64,000 bases of DNA from Hymenobacter mellowenesis (GCF_030581005.1 NZ_JAUQSX010000011.1:124001-188000); one strand, 5' to 3'; shown: positions 43,276 through 56,608, counted from the first letter of the stretch. Made by a program: numbers and translations. The notes: generated by a model from the letters alone, not told the origin.

Positions 43276-44192
43276 GGCAGTAGATGGTTAGGGGTGCACT
43301 CCATTGGCTCGATGTGGACCAGCACGTTGTACACGGCCGGCTTGGCCCTGATGATAGCGGCCTTGACGGCGCCGGAAATAAAGTGCCCGTCCCGTACGCT
43401 GATGTCGCCGTCAACAATCACGTGGAGGTCAGCAAAGTACTCAAAGCCCATTTTGCGCACGAAGCACTTTTCGGTGGCCAGCACACCTGGCACCGCTTCG
43501 GCCAGGGCGCGAATATCCTCGGTCCAGGTTCCTTCGGGGGCCTCATCCATGATTTCGCCAAAGGCCGGCCGGAAAATGTGGTAGGCATTGTAGACGATGA
43601 AGCAGCAGGCCACCAGCGCGGCCCAATCGTCGGCGGCTTCCCACCCTTTGCCGCCGAGCAGGGCAACGCTGATGCCCACGAAGGCCGTGCAGGAGGTAAT
43701 AACGTCGGCCCGGTGGTGCCAGGCGTCGGCTTTCACGGCGTTGCTGTCGACCTCCTCGCCGACTTTGTTGACGCGCCGATAAAGCGTTTCCTTGATGATA
43801 ATCACTACCGCCAGCACCGCCAGCGTGAAGGGCGCGGGCAGTTGGTGGGGCGTAATGATGTGAATGATGCCTTCAGTGGCGATGTAGGCCGCAGCCCCCA
43901 GCAGGGCCACGGCGACCATGATGGCGGCTAGCGGCTCAGCTTTGCCGTGGCCGTAGGGGTGGTTTTCGTCGGGCTCGCGGGCGGCAGTGCGCAGGCCAAG
44001 CCACACGATGAGGGAGCTGAAAATATCGGTGCCGGACTCGATGGCTTCGGCTATGAGGGCATAGGAGTGGCCTACGATGCCGGCCGTGCCCTTGCCGAGG
44101 ACCAAGGCGATGTTGGCCCCAATCCCGATGAGTGTGGAGGTCTGGCCTTTTTCGGCTCGTTCGCGGTTGGTGGGCTGAATAGGTTGTTCCAT
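43272..44192 (-). CDS. Cation diffusion facilitator (CDF) transporter
   Basis: 306 residues. Six membrane helices and a cytoplasmic C-terminal domain (about 215-306: VPGVLATEKCFVRKMGFEYF, DLHVIVDGDISVRDGH). Metal-site residues of helix 2 are Ser53 and Asp56 (IAEAIESGTDIFSS) and of helix 5 His159 and Asp163 (DAWHHRADVITS), the pattern of Zn/Cd/Fe-type CDFs. It exports divalent cations from cytoplasm to periplasm in exchange for protons. It follows the P-type ATPase by 28 bases. Confidence 0.9.
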   Translation of the reverse strand: MEQPIQPTNRERAEKGQTSTLIGIGANIALVLGKGTAGIVGHSYALIAEAIESGTDIFSSLIVWLGLRTAAREPDENHPYGHGKAEPLAAIMVAVALLGAAAYIATEGIIHIITPHQLPAPFTLAVLAVVIIIKETLYRRVNKVGEEVDSNAVKADAWHHRADVITSCTAFVGISVALLGGKGWEAADDWAALVACCFIVYNAYHIFRPAFGEIMDEAPEGTWTEDIRALAEAVPGVLATEKCFVRKMGFEYFADLHVIVDGDISVRDGHFISGAVKAAIIRAKPAVYNVLVHIEPMECTPNHLLP

Positions 44193-44220
44193 TTATTGCG
44201 TTAATGAAGTAATAACTGCC

Positions 44221-46365
44221 TTACGGCTTGCTGGTGAAGTCCATGCGCTGAATCCGCACGGCGTTGAGGATAGCTAGCAGGGCCACACCCACGTCGGCGA
44301 ACACAGCTTCCCACATGGTGGCCACGCCGCCGGCCCCCAGCGCCAGCACGATGCCCTTCACGATAAAGGCCAGCCAGATGTTCTGCCACACCACGTTGTG
44401 GGTGGCGCGGGCGATGCGCCGGGCGGTGGCAATCTTGCTTGGGTGGTCGGTCTGAATCACCACGTCGGCGGTTTCGATGGTAGCATCTGAACCCAGGCCG
44501 CCCATGGCAATGCCCACGTCGGCCAGGGCTACCACCGGCGCATCGTTCACGCCGTCGCCCACGAAGGCCAGCTTACGGCCCTCGCTCAGGTACTGCTGCA
44601 CGTACTTGGCTTTGTCTTCGGGCAGCAGGCCGCCGTGGGCTTCGGTAATGCCTAGCTCTTGGGCCACGCGCTGCACGATGCTGTCTTTGTCGCCGGAGAG
44701 CATAACCACCTTGCTGATGCCATCGGCTCGCAGCTCCTGCACGGCGCGGGCCGCGTCCTCTTTCGGGGCGTCAGCCACGGTGAGGTAGCCGGCATATTTC
44801 CCGTCCACGGCCGCCACCACAATGCTGTCCACCAACTGGTCTACTTCGGGCGGGTAGGCCACGCTGAACCTGGCTAGCAGCTTGGTGTTGCCCGCCAGCA
44901 CGTCGCGGCCGTCCACCTTGCCGCGCAGGCCGTGGCCGGCGATTTCCTCCACATTATCGACAGGCACGCCCGCCGCAGCCGCCCCAACGTGGGTCACGAC
45001 GGCTTTGGCGATGGGGTGGGTTGATTTGGTTTCCAGCGCCCCCACCAGGCGCAGCAGCTGCTCGGGGGTGGTGCCGGCCGCAGGCTGCACCTGCTGCACG
45101 GCAAACACGCCCTGGGTGAGCGTGCCGGTTTTGTCCATCACCACGGTATCAATTTCGCGCAGCACGTCCAAGAAGTTGGAGCCCTTGAAGAGGATGCCGG
45201 CTTTGGAAGCCGCACCGATGCCGCCGAAGTAGCCCAGCGGGATGCTGATAACCAGCGCGCAGGGGCATGAAATGACCAGAAATACCAGCGCCCGGTAGAG
45301 CCAGTCGCGGAACACGTAGTCGCTCACCACGAAGTAGGGCACCACGATGAGCAGCACGGCCAGCCCCACGACGATGGGCGTGTAGATTTTGGCAAACTTG
45401 GTTATGAACTGCTGCGTTTTGGCCTTGCGGCCCACCGCGTCCTGCACCATGGCCAGGATTTTCGACAGCTTGGTGTCCTTGAAAGCTGCGGTCACGGTCA
45501 CCTGAACCAGGGATTCCAGGTTAATCATGCCGGCCAGCACGGCCTCGCCCGGCTGCTTGGTTTGCGGGGCCGACTCGCCGGTGAGCGCGGCTGTGTTGAA
45601 GTTGGCCGCCGTGGTGTTCAGCGTGCCGTCGAGGGCTACTTTCTCGCCGGACTTCACTTCCATCACGTCGCCTACCTGCACCGCTTTGGGGTCGAGCACC
45701 ATGCTTTGCCCGTTGCGCACCACGGTCACTTCGGTGGCCTGGATTTCGAGCAGGGCCTTGATGCTGCGCTTGGCGCGGTTCACGGCCGCGTCCTGGAACA
45801 GCTCGCCCACGGTGTAGAACAGCATCACGGCCACGCCCTCCGGGTACTCGCCGATGGCAAAAGCCCCGATGGTAGCGATGCTCATCAGCAGAAACTCGTT
45901 GAAGATGTTGCCGCTGGGAATGCTGAGCACGGCGGCTTTCACTACCTTCCAGCCCACCAGCCCGAAGGCCAGCCCGTACCAAGCCAGGCGCACGTAGCCG
46001 CTGAAAAAGCCGATTTTGTAGTAGTCCAGCGCGATGCCAGTCAGAAGCAGCGCAAAGCTGATGCCCGGCACCAGGTAGGGGTTATCGCCGGCCGGGCCGT
46101 GGTCGTGCCCGTCGTGGTCGTGGCCCGCGTGGTCGCCCTCCTCCTCATCTTCCAGGCTCAGCTCGCCGGGGTGGTGGTCGTGGCCGGCGTGGTCGTGGGG
46201 CGCTCCGGCCGGGGCATGGTCGTGGCCGGGCACGTCGTGGCCCTGGGGGGCCGCCGCCGCATTGGGCGTGAGCTGCGCCCGGGTGAGCGCGCCCGCGTTT
46301 TCTGGCTGCGCCTGCTTGGCGGTGTTCAGCTCCTCGTCGAGGTTATTGGATGATGGGTCAGGCAT
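44221..46365 (-). CDS. P1B-type heavy-metal ATPase with His-rich N-terminus
   Basis: 714 residues. The N-terminus lacks the usual Cys-type HMA domain and instead has 13 His in residues 43-89 (repeats of GHDH). Core motifs are all present: TGES, the membrane CPC (367-369, SCPCALVISIPLG), phospho-acceptor Asp411 (DKTGTLTQ), STHPIA, and GDGVNDAP. This fits Zn/Cd/Pb-exporting P1B-2 pumps, with the His region as a likely zinc-binding regulatory sensor. It should move metal from cytoplasm to periplasm, where CzcCBA takes over. Confidence 0.92.
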   Translation of the reverse strand: MPDPSSNNLDEELNTAKQAQPENAGALTRAQLTPNAAAAPQGHDVPGHDHAPAGAPHDHAGHDHHPGELSLEDEEEGDHAGHDHDGHDHGPAGDNPYLVPGISFALLLTGIALDYYKIGFFSGYVRLAWYGLAFGLVGWKVVKAAVLSIPSGNIFNEFLLMSIATIGAFAIGEYPEGVAVMLFYTVGELFQDAAVNRAKRSIKALLEIQATEVTVVRNGQSMVLDPKAVQVGDVMEVKSGEKVALDGTLNTTAANFNTAALTGESAPQTKQPGEAVLAGMINLESLVQVTVTAAFKDTKLSKILAMVQDAVGRKAKTQQFITKFAKIYTPIVVGLAVLLIVVPYFVVSDYVFRDWLYRALVFLVISCPCALVISIPLGYFGGIGAASKAGILFKGSNFLDVLREIDTVVMDKTGTLTQGVFAVQQVQPAAGTTPEQLLRLVGALETKSTHPIAKAVVTHVGAAAAGVPVDNVEEIAGHGLRGKVDGRDVLAGNTKLLARFSVAYPPEVDQLVDSIVVAAVDGKYAGYLTVADAPKEDAARAVQELRADGISKVVMLSGDKDSIVQRVAQELGITEAHGGLLPEDKAKYVQQYLSEGRKLAFVGDGVNDAPVVALADVGIAMGGLGSDATIETADVVIQTDHPSKIATARRIARATHNVVWQNIWLAFIVKGIVLALGAGGVATMWEAVFADVGVALLAILNAVRIQRMDFTSKP

Positions 46366-46416
46366 GGAGTCGGAAATAAGCGTTCAGAATGGGAAAGGGA
46401 CAGGGCGCTGCCAGCG

Positions 46417-47031
46417 CTACCAGTCCACGAAAAAGCCGGTCACGCCCACCAGCACCAGCACCGCGCCGGTAAGCTGCCGCTCGTGCCGGGCCAGACCGTC
46501 GAGCCGGAGGCGGCCGAGGCCCCGGTGCGCCAGCGCCACCAGCGCGCACATGGCCGATACCGAAGCCAGCAGGTACACGCCCATAAGCCCAGCCAGCGCC
46601 GCCGGGCCGTGGGTGCCGGCGCCCAGGAAAAAGGTTTGGATTTCCAGGCAGGGTGCCAGGAACATGGTGGCCGCCAGCCCCAGCACCACCCGGCGGCGGG
46701 ACCGGCGGAGCCGCACGGGGGAGGAGTCTGGATGCGTGTGGCCCCGCCCTGAAAAGGCATAAAGCACCCCGATACCCATCAGCAGCCCGGGCCCCACCCA
46801 GCCCGCGGCCCGCGCAAACCGCCCGGACAGCTGCCAGCCCAGCAGGCCCAGCGCCAGCCCGATGCCCACCGTGCTCAGCACATGAGCCAGCCCAGCCACC
46901 GCCGTCACGCCCACGGCCCGCCGCAGGGGCCACTTTTCGGCGCGGGCCACCGCCAGCACCGGGGCCCAGTGGTTGGGGATGGTGGCGTGCAGCAGGCTCA
47001 GCAGCAGGGCTCCGGTGAATAATTCGAGCAT
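46417..47031 (-). CDS. NicO/RcnA-like membrane metal transporter
   Basis: 204 residues with six or so membrane helices. The first helix holds LLHATIPNHWAPV (His15, Asn20, His21), close to the H-x5-H-W pattern of NicO/UreH-like proteins, with a further AHVLSTVG motif and a His-containing loop (GRGHTHPD). RcnA-type proteins export Ni and Co; UreH-type ones differ, so the metal is uncertain. It is between the P-type ATPase and the CzcB gene (gaps 51 and 18 bases). Confidence 0.65.
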   Translation of the reverse strand: MLELFTGALLLSLLHATIPNHWAPVLAVARAEKWPLRRAVGVTAVAGLAHVLSTVGIGLALGLLGWQLSGRFARAAGWVGPGLLMGIGVLYAFSGRGHTHPDSSPVRLRRSRRRVVLGLAATMFLAPCLEIQTFFLGAGTHGPAALAGLMGVYLLASVSAMCALVALAHRGLGRLRLDGLARHERQLTGAVLVLVGVTGFFVDW

Positions 47032-47049
47032 GGGGCAGATTGTCAGGCG

Positions 47050-48225
47050 TTACTCTTCTTCCTCGGCGTTTTTGAGCTTACCCAGCAGGGCGTAAGCTCC
47101 CTCTACGACAAAGCGCAGCGGTTTGCCCTGTTCGGCCGCCGGCAGGTGAAACTCGGTATATCCATCTTCGCTCACGCCCCGCGTCACGGGCACGAGGCGG
47201 TAGGTTGCCCGGTCGGCGGCCGTGGCCGAATCGGTGGCCACAAACACGTAGGACTGAGCCCCGTACTGCACCACCGCTTTTTCCGGCAGCGTGGGCACGG
47301 TCACGCGGTTGGTTTCGATAACGGCCCGCACGAAGGTGCCCGGCAATAGCTGCTCATCTTCGCGGTCCAGGTGAGCGTGCACCCGCACGGTGCGCTCATC
47401 GCTGATGGTCTTGCTGATGAGGTACACGTGGGCCGTGCGCTCCCGGCTCAGCGAGTCGTTGCCGAGGGAAAAGCGGACCAGCTGGTTTTCCTTCACCTGC
47501 GGAATGTCCTTTTCAAACACCGTCAGCTCGACGTGCAGGTGCTCGGGGTTGACGATTTCAAACAGCACATCGGTAGGCGTCACGCTCTGGCCGATGCTCA
47601 CGTTCACCGCTTTCACGAAGCCGCCCTTGGGCGCGCGCAGCGTGGCCGTGCTCACGATGGCCCCGCCAATAGGCAGGCCGGCCAGGCGCAGGCGGGCGGC
47701 CTGGGCGTTGGTTTTCACTTGCAGGGCCTCGTACTCGGCCTGGGCGCGCTGGAAGTTCTTCTGGGGGGCGACCTCCTGCCGGTACAACTCGCCCTGGCGC
47801 TCGTATTCGGCGCGGGCCAGCTTGAGCTGGCTGCGGGTTTCAAGGTAATCCTGCTGGAGCTGCACGAAATCGGGGTTGCGGATGACGACCAGCACCTGGC
47901 CGGCGCGCACCCGCGAGCCCTGCAGCAGGTCAGTCCGGTCCACGAAGCCACCGAGCGGGGCACTGACCGATACCAGGTTTTCGGGCGGGACGTCGAGCAC
48001 GCCGTTCACTTTCAGTCCCCCGCTCATGGGGCGCTGGGTGAGCGAGCCTAGGCGCACGCCACCCACCTGCTGCTCGGCAGCGGTGAGCGTGACGCGGTCG
48101 GCGGGGCCTTTTTCGGCTGCTTCGCCGACGGGGGCGGCCGTTTCTTCTTTTTCCGTGGGGGCTTCCTGGGAGCCGCAGCCGCTTAGCAGGCCGAGCAGCA
48201 CCAGGGAGAGGGGGATATATCGCAT
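47050..48225 (-). CDS. czcB: CzcB/CusB-type periplasmic adaptor lipoprotein
   Basis: 391 residues. A lipoprotein signal (MRYIPLSLVLLGLLSGCG) precedes a biotinyl-lipoyl-like barrel, a long alpha-helical hairpin (about 110-185), and beta-barrel and membrane-proximal domains. It links the inner-membrane RND pump to the outer-membrane channel. It lies 48 bases after the pump gene. Confidence 0.9.
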   Translation of the reverse strand: MRYIPLSLVLLGLLSGCGSQEAPTEKEETAAPVGEAAEKGPADRVTLTAAEQQVGGVRLGSLTQRPMSGGLKVNGVLDVPPENLVSVSAPLGGFVDRTDLLQGSRVRAGQVLVVIRNPDFVQLQQDYLETRSQLKLARAEYERQGELYRQEVAPQKNFQRAQAEYEALQVKTNAQAARLRLAGLPIGGAIVSTATLRAPKGGFVKAVNVSIGQSVTPTDVLFEIVNPEHLHVELTVFEKDIPQVKENQLVRFSLGNDSLSRERTAHVYLISKTISDERTVRVHAHLDREDEQLLPGTFVRAVIETNRVTVPTLPEKAVVQYGAQSYVFVATDSATAADRATYRLVPVTRGVSEDGYTEFHLPAAEQGKPLRFVVEGAYALLGKLKNAEEEE

Positions 48226-48273
48226 GATGGTTCTGAAGTTGAGGGGAAAAGGCGGCGCGCGGTATGGGCCGGG

Positions 48274-52722
<4,449 letters not shown>

Positions 52723-52898
52723 CCGCTGGTTGGGGGTTAGGTCTAACGCTTCCGTGAAACCCTGCGGCCCGCTGGCCCCGGCACGGGTGGCGGGAGCACA
52801 AGGGGCATAACCGATTCAGCGCCAAGCGCCAAATCGCCCGTCACGCACCGCGACGGGCCACCCGGAGGGGGTGGTCAGCAGGAAAAAAGGGGGAAGGG

Positions 52899-53225
52899 TT
52901 AGGCCTGGGGCGGCTGCCACACGGACCCGAGCGCCCGCGTCGGGGCGGCCACGACCAGCCGGCTGTGCCGGGGGCTGGTGGCCCACTCAGCGGGCGGCGA
53001 GTATGCCATCGGGTTTGCCAGGGGCATGAGAACTACGGCCCCGCCGCAGCAATGGCACTGGCACAGCGGCGAGCACCAGTCGCCCAGCGCGCCGGCTCCG
53101 CAATCAGAGTGGTAGGCGGCCACGGTGGTCTGCTGCTGGTCTTTGCACACGGTCGCCTCGTCCGTGCAGGAAAGGCACGAGAGGCAGGCAAAGTAGAAGG
53201 CAAAAAACAGGGCTAGCAGGCGCAT
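52899..53225 (-). CDS. Small Cys-rich secreted protein heading the metal operon
   Basis: 108 residues: a signal peptide or lipoprotein-type start (residues 1-20, with Cys14, Cys17, Cys20), then Cys27, Cys42 and a cluster CSPLCQCHCC (Cys51-60), and a Pro-rich tail. Similar small proteins precede czcA in other Bacteroidota (I think the DUF6660 group, not certain). The ten Cys suggest periplasmic metal binding. First gene of the operon; the pump follows after 176 bases. Confidence 0.6.
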   Translation of the reverse strand: MRLLALFFAFYFACLSCLSCTDEATVCKDQQQTTVAAYHSDCGAGALGDWCSPLCQCHCCGGAVVLMPLANPMAYSPPAEWATSPRHSRLVVAAPTRALGSVWQPPQA

Positions 53226-53232
53226 GTGCTGG

Positions 53233-53240
53233 CAAAGGTA
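53233..53240 (-). promoter_or_regulatory. Bacteroidota -7 element (TACCTTTG) of the metal operon
   Basis: Minus-strand TACCTTTG, an exact TAnnTTTG, only 7 bases before the ATG at 53225. The message would be nearly leaderless. No regulator gene is adjacent. Confidence 0.5.
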
Positions 53241-53315
53241 GCGAATATGGGTAAACGAGCCGGAATTCTGGGGCCGGGCACTTACCGCGTAACGTCCCCA
53301 AAGGGGGGCTCCCCG

Positions 53316-54094
53316 CTAGATACTGGGAACCGATGCGGACAGCTGATACGTCAGGGATTTTCCGTGCTGACCCCGCATGAAGTCCATAAATACCGCCAGG
53401 TCCTCCGCTACCCGGCTCTGCTCCAAGGCCTCGAAATACGCATGGCGGTCCTCGCGGAACACGATGGTCAGCGGCTGGCCGTAGTAGCGCTGCACGTAGT
53501 TCATGAGCAGCCGCGAGGTGCGCCCGTTGCCGTCGTTGAAGGGGTGAATGCTCACCAGCCGCTGGTGGGCTTCGAAGGCTCGTTCCAGCTGCTCGCGCAG
53601 GGTAGCCGCCGCGGGCATCCGTTCGCGCAGCTCCCCGACCAGGGCCGCGACCAGGGCCGGCACCTTTTGCGCGTTGGGGAACGAGCTGGCCCCAACGATA
53701 AACACGTTGTTGCGGCGCAGGTCGCCCTGTGTGGGGTCCACGGTGCCCAGGGCGGTGTTGGTGAGCCGGCCAGTGCTGCGCATCACGGCTCCCGCCAACT
53801 CCCGCAGAAAGGCCGGGCCGGGCAGCTGCCGCGCGTCGGCTCGCTCCAACGCGAGGTCGAGGGCGCGGGCGTGGTCGCCCAGCATGTCGTAGCCCTCCAG
53901 GGGCTTGCCCGGTCCCAGCACGGGCGCTTCGCCCAGCAGAAAATCCATTGCTTCGAGACCGTCACGCGGGAGCCCTCAATCATGGTGGAGTGCGCCGAAA
54001 CCATCACCTGGCTGAGCTGCTGGCTCGTTTGCTGGCGCACCGGGGGCAGCTGCTTCGCCAGCTCGGTCAGGCGAACAATCTCGGCCCACGTCAT
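53316..54094 (-). pseudogene. Fic-domain protein, frameshifted
   Basis: The N-terminal frame (ATG 54094) contains the inhibitory helix motif (HSTMIEGSRVTV; S/T-x-x-x-E-G), and the main frame (ending 53316) the Fic core HPFNDGNGRTSR (catalytic His135 counted from the ATG at 53948) and a Fic_N-like start (FLLGEAPVLGPG, LEGYDMLGDHARAL). One base added near 53968 joins them as TVSEAMDFLLGE, the normal reading of the family. Fic enzymes transfer AMP to Ser/Thr/Tyr of target proteins, held off by the inhibitory Glu. The stop of the upstream gene overlaps the start (ATGA), so they form a pair. Confidence 0.75.
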
Positions 54095-54393
54095 GCGGCC
54101 TGCCGCCAGGTGGCCGCCCGAAGTGCCGCCACGTCCACCGTGGCCAGGGGCAGGGGCGTGGCCAGGCCCGCCCCGTGAATCAGGTCACTGGCCCAGGCCG
54201 CCAGGTCGTGGGCGTAAATCATGCGCCGCCCCGCCTCGTCCTGGTACTCGGTTTTGCCGCGCATGAAGGCTTCCAGGCTTGGGCGCAGTGCCGCCGGCAC
54301 CTCCACCAACGCCTGGTCGGGGTGGGTGGGGCTGAGCAGCGAGTTCAGGTAATCCCGCAGGGCCTGATAAGCAGCTTGGCTGGCAGAAGTCAT
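54091..54393 (-). CDS. Small partner of the Fic gene, unknown
   Basis: 100 residues from ATG 54393. Mainly helical, acidic-basic mixed (QAAYQALRDYLNSLLSPTH, DEAGRRMIYAHDLAAWASDL). It overlaps the Fic start by 4 bases, so the two are translated together. It could be an antitoxin-like partner or a substrate adaptor, but no family was recognised. A -7 element lies about 40 bases upstream. Confidence 0.55.
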   Translation of the reverse strand: MTSASQAAYQALRDYLNSLLSPTHPDQALVEVPAALRPSLEAFMRGKTEYQDEAGRRMIYAHDLAAWASDLIHGAGLATPLPLATVDVAALRAATWRQAA

Positions 54394-54431
54394 GGATTGT
54401 GGGATAGTGAGCAAGCGGCTGAAAGCGTTAC

Positions 54432-54439
54432 CAAAAGTA
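54432..54439 (-). promoter_or_regulatory. Bacteroidota -7 element (TACTTTTG) for the Fic pair
   Basis: Minus-strand TACTTTTG, matching TAnnTTTG, about 39 bases before the ATG at 54393. No good -33 element was recognised. Confidence 0.4.
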
Positions 54440-54719
54440 GCAAATCCACGGCTAATGCCCATGCCGGGCGGTGCGGTAGCTGCTTTTGCGGAGGAAAGTA
54501 GCGGGGCGAACCCCTCCGGGCCTGGCTGTGCGGGGCTCCGGCGATGCCTGCGGTCCTGCGGACTAAACCTCTTCCATCCCTTTCGCGAACCAAAGGAAAA
54601 AACCGGCCGGTCAATTCAAGGCGACGTCAGCGAACAGCGGGCGGAAAATGCCTGAGCGGAGCAAATAAAGAACAAAAGGGAAAAATCAGAATCCGTGCCA
54701 ACTACACAGGTATAACGCT

Positions 54720-54803
54720 CAATAATTGACACTTTAATTTAAATATTATTGAAACATTAATGCGGATTTTTGCGTTTAAATAGTATAAGCAGAAATCATA
54801 AAA
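54720..54803 (+). promoter_or_regulatory. Duplicated upstream region, copy 1 (before ardC)
   Basis: About 84 bases roughly 85% identical to 55881-55963. Shared blocks are CAATAATT, CACTTTAATTTAAAT, ATTGAAACATTA, TTTTGCGTTTAA and GTATAAGCA. It ends 15 bases before the ardC ATG. It probably carries promoter and regulator sites. Confidence 0.7.
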
Positions 54804-54818
54804 CCAACCTGTTAAGCC

Positions 54819-55730
54819 ATGAATAAGCCCGCTCCTTTTGCTCCCCGCCCCGACGTGTACGAAATCATCACCAACCGCATTATTCTGGCGTTGGAGAACG
54901 GCGTAACCCCATGGAAGCAGCCGTGGAACGCCGCCCACGGCGCGCCCCGCAACTACCGCAGAAAGCACGTGTATCAGGGCGTAAATGCCCTGCTGTTGGG
55001 GATGTTGGAGTATGAGCACCCGTATTTCCTGACCTACAACCAAGCCAAGGAGCTAGGCGGGCAGGTGCGCCGGGGCGAGAAGGGCATGCCGGTGGTGTTC
55101 TTCACCGTGACCAAGAAGGAGGATGGCACAGGAGAGGAGAAGAAAAAGGCTTTCCTGAAATACTCCACGGTGTTCAACGTGGCCCAGATTGATGGCGTGG
55201 CGTGGACGTTTCCCGTGCTGCCGAGCCGCGAGCACACGCCCGAGCAGGCCGCCGAGCAGGTGCTGGCCGGCTACGTGGGTGGCCCCCAAGTGCTGCATAA
55301 AGGCAGTGAAGCCATGTACCGCACCAGCACCGACACCGTGACCATGCCCGCAGCCAGCGACTTCCACACGGCCGAGGACTATTACCACACCCTGTTTCAC
55401 GAACTGACCCATTCCACCGGCCACGCCAAGCGGCTGGACCGGACCACGCTCACCGAATTAGCCGCCTTTGGCAGTGAAACCTACGCTAAGGAAGAGCTAG
55501 TGGCCGAGTTGGGCGCCTCGTTCCTGAGCCACGCGGCCGGGCTGGACTTAACCCGCACCGAGCCCAGCAGCGCCAGCTACGTAGCCAACTGGCTGCAAGC
55601 CCTGCGCAACGACAAGCAATTGATTATTTCGGCAGCCAGTCAGGGCCAGAAAGCCGCCAACCACATTCTGGGCATCGTGCCCAGCTACGAAGCGGAAGAA
55701 GCCCCCTGCGCCGAAGCCACTCCGCAGTAA
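54819..55730 (+). CDS. ardC: ArdC-like anti-restriction protein with zincin domain
   Basis: 303 residues. The N-terminal half is a DUF1738-type ssDNA-binding domain (YEIITNRIILALENGVTPWK, NYRRKHVYQGVNALLLGM, AKELGGQVRRGEKGMPVVFF). The C-terminal half is a zincin-like domain with HELTHSTGH (His194, Glu195, His198, His202) and AKEELVAELG. ArdC proteins protect incoming single-stranded plasmid DNA from restriction and are usual in transfer leading regions. The duplicated upstream region suggests coordinated early expression with the following genes. Confidence 0.88.
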   Translation: MNKPAPFAPRPDVYEIITNRIILALENGVTPWKQPWNAAHGAPRNYRRKHVYQGVNALLLGMLEYEHPYFLTYNQAKELGGQVRRGEKGMPVVFFTVTKKEDGTGEEKKKAFLKYSTVFNVAQIDGVAWTFPVLPSREHTPEQAAEQVLAGYVGGPQVLHKGSEAMYRTSTDTVTMPAASDFHTAEDYYHTLFHELTHSTGHAKRLDRTTLTELAAFGSETYAKEELVAELGASFLSHAAGLDLTRTEPSSASYVANWLQALRNDKQLIISAASQGQKAANHILGIVPSYEAEEAPCAEATPQ

Positions 55731-55737
55731 GGCCAAC

Positions 55738-55770
55738 GGCCGCCCGATGGAGCTATTCCGTCGGGCGGCC
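55738..55770 (+). terminator. Hairpin after ardC
   Basis: GGCCGCCCGA (55738-55747) pairs perfectly with TCGGGCGGCC (55761-55770). There is no T run, so it may be weak or an RNA-stabilising stem. Confidence 0.5.
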
Positions 55771-55880
55771 ACGGGGGCGGGTAACAAAAGGAAATTGCAA
55801 TTGCAAAATAGAAATTGTTAAATATATACAAGTGGGAAAAATTCGACAGTAATACTATCGCCGTACTCAACTTAAACAAT

Positions 55881-55963
55881 CAATAATTATCACTTTAATT
55901 TAAATAAAATTGAAACATTATTGCTGGGTTTTGCGTTTAATAGGTATAAGCAACGAACGATAA
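55881..55963 (+). promoter_or_regulatory. Duplicated upstream region, copy 2 (before the unknown trio)
   Basis: The second copy of the AT-rich region found before ardC. It ends 15 bases before the ATG at 55979, the same distance as in copy 1, so it should act as the promoter region of the trio. Confidence 0.7.
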
Positions 55964-55978
55964 AACAGCTCTTTATCC

Positions 55979-56116
55979 ATGGTTAACGAAGCTTTTGATT
56001 TAGTCCCCGGCGAGGTTTGGGCCGACCGATTTGACCCCGCCGACAAAGCGCCTAGCGCACCTCAGGTAGTATCCGCCGCTGAACTCGCGGCATGGGAGGC
56101 CGCCCCGTGGTTCTAG
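55979..56116 (+). CDS. 45-residue protein, unknown
   Basis: ATG 55979 to TAG 56114-56116. The product is acidic, with two Trp near the C-terminus (AAWEAAPWF) and a VPGEVWADRFDPADKAP stretch. The start lies 15 bases after the shared regulatory repeat, the same spacing as for ardC, which supports translation. It may be a small inhibitor or an adaptor, but nothing was recognised. Confidence 0.55.
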   Translation: MVNEAFDLVPGEVWADRFDPADKAPSAPQVVSAAELAAWEAAPWF

Positions 56117-56148
56117 CCGCACTTTTCACCTCAAACCCGTTTTCCAGT

Positions 56149-56568
56149 ATGAACGCCCCCGCCACTTTCCGCCCCGCCCGTCGCATTCCCGACGCCCGCC
56201 TAGCCCGGCTCCGCGCTGCCAACGCCGCCAAACGTCAGGCCCGCGAGGATGCTTGGCAAGCCCGTCAGGATGCCGCCGCGCAGCTGACCAACCCGGTGCC
56301 CGAGTTCGAGGCCGCGCCCCGCTTAACGATGCTGCCCGGTGGGCTGCATTGGTCGGCCCAGCAGCCCGTGCCCGCAGTAGGGGCCACGGTAACGGTGAAC
56401 CGCGACGGCCACCCGGAGCGGGCCGAGGTAAAGGGCTACACCCATGCCGCCGGCTTTTTGGGACTGGTAACCGAAACCACCAACTACGCCAAGTCCGCCA
56501 GCCGCCGGATGCGCAGCAGCCCCCGCGCCGGTGTGGTATTCGGCAGCCAGTTAGCCCTTGCCGCTTAG
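56149..56568 (+). CDS. Small unknown protein with a module shared with the next gene
   Basis: 139 residues from ATG 56149. A basic, Arg/Ala-rich helical N-terminus (about 1-50) is followed by a compact module at about 60-110 (LPGGLHWSAQQPVPAVGATV, ERAEVKGYTHAAGFLGLVTE). The same pattern of spacing occurs in the next protein. It lies 32 bases after the 45-residue gene. Unknown function; early-expressed by context. Confidence 0.6.
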   Translation: MNAPATFRPARRIPDARLARLRAANAAKRQAREDAWQARQDAAAQLTNPVPEFEAAPRLTMLPGGLHWSAQQPVPAVGATVTVNRDGHPERAEVKGYTHAAGFLGLVTETTNYAKSASRRMRSSPRAGVVFGSQLALAA

Positions 56569-56608
56569 CCCCCGGCTCATCTTCTCACTACCCCTTTTGC
56601 CTTACGAT

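Larger units (their letters stand above)
54394..54818. other. Divergent control region between Fic pair and ardC
   Basis: 425 bases. It holds the minus-strand -7 element at 54432-54439 and, at 54720-54803, an AT-rich regulatory repeat shared with a second site 1161 bases downstream. Short frames in the GC-rich middle are not gene-like. Confidence 0.5.

Noticed and set aside
53226..54266. 346-codon open frame on the plus strand
   Set aside because: Opposite the Fic pair, whose motifs are clear on the minus strand.
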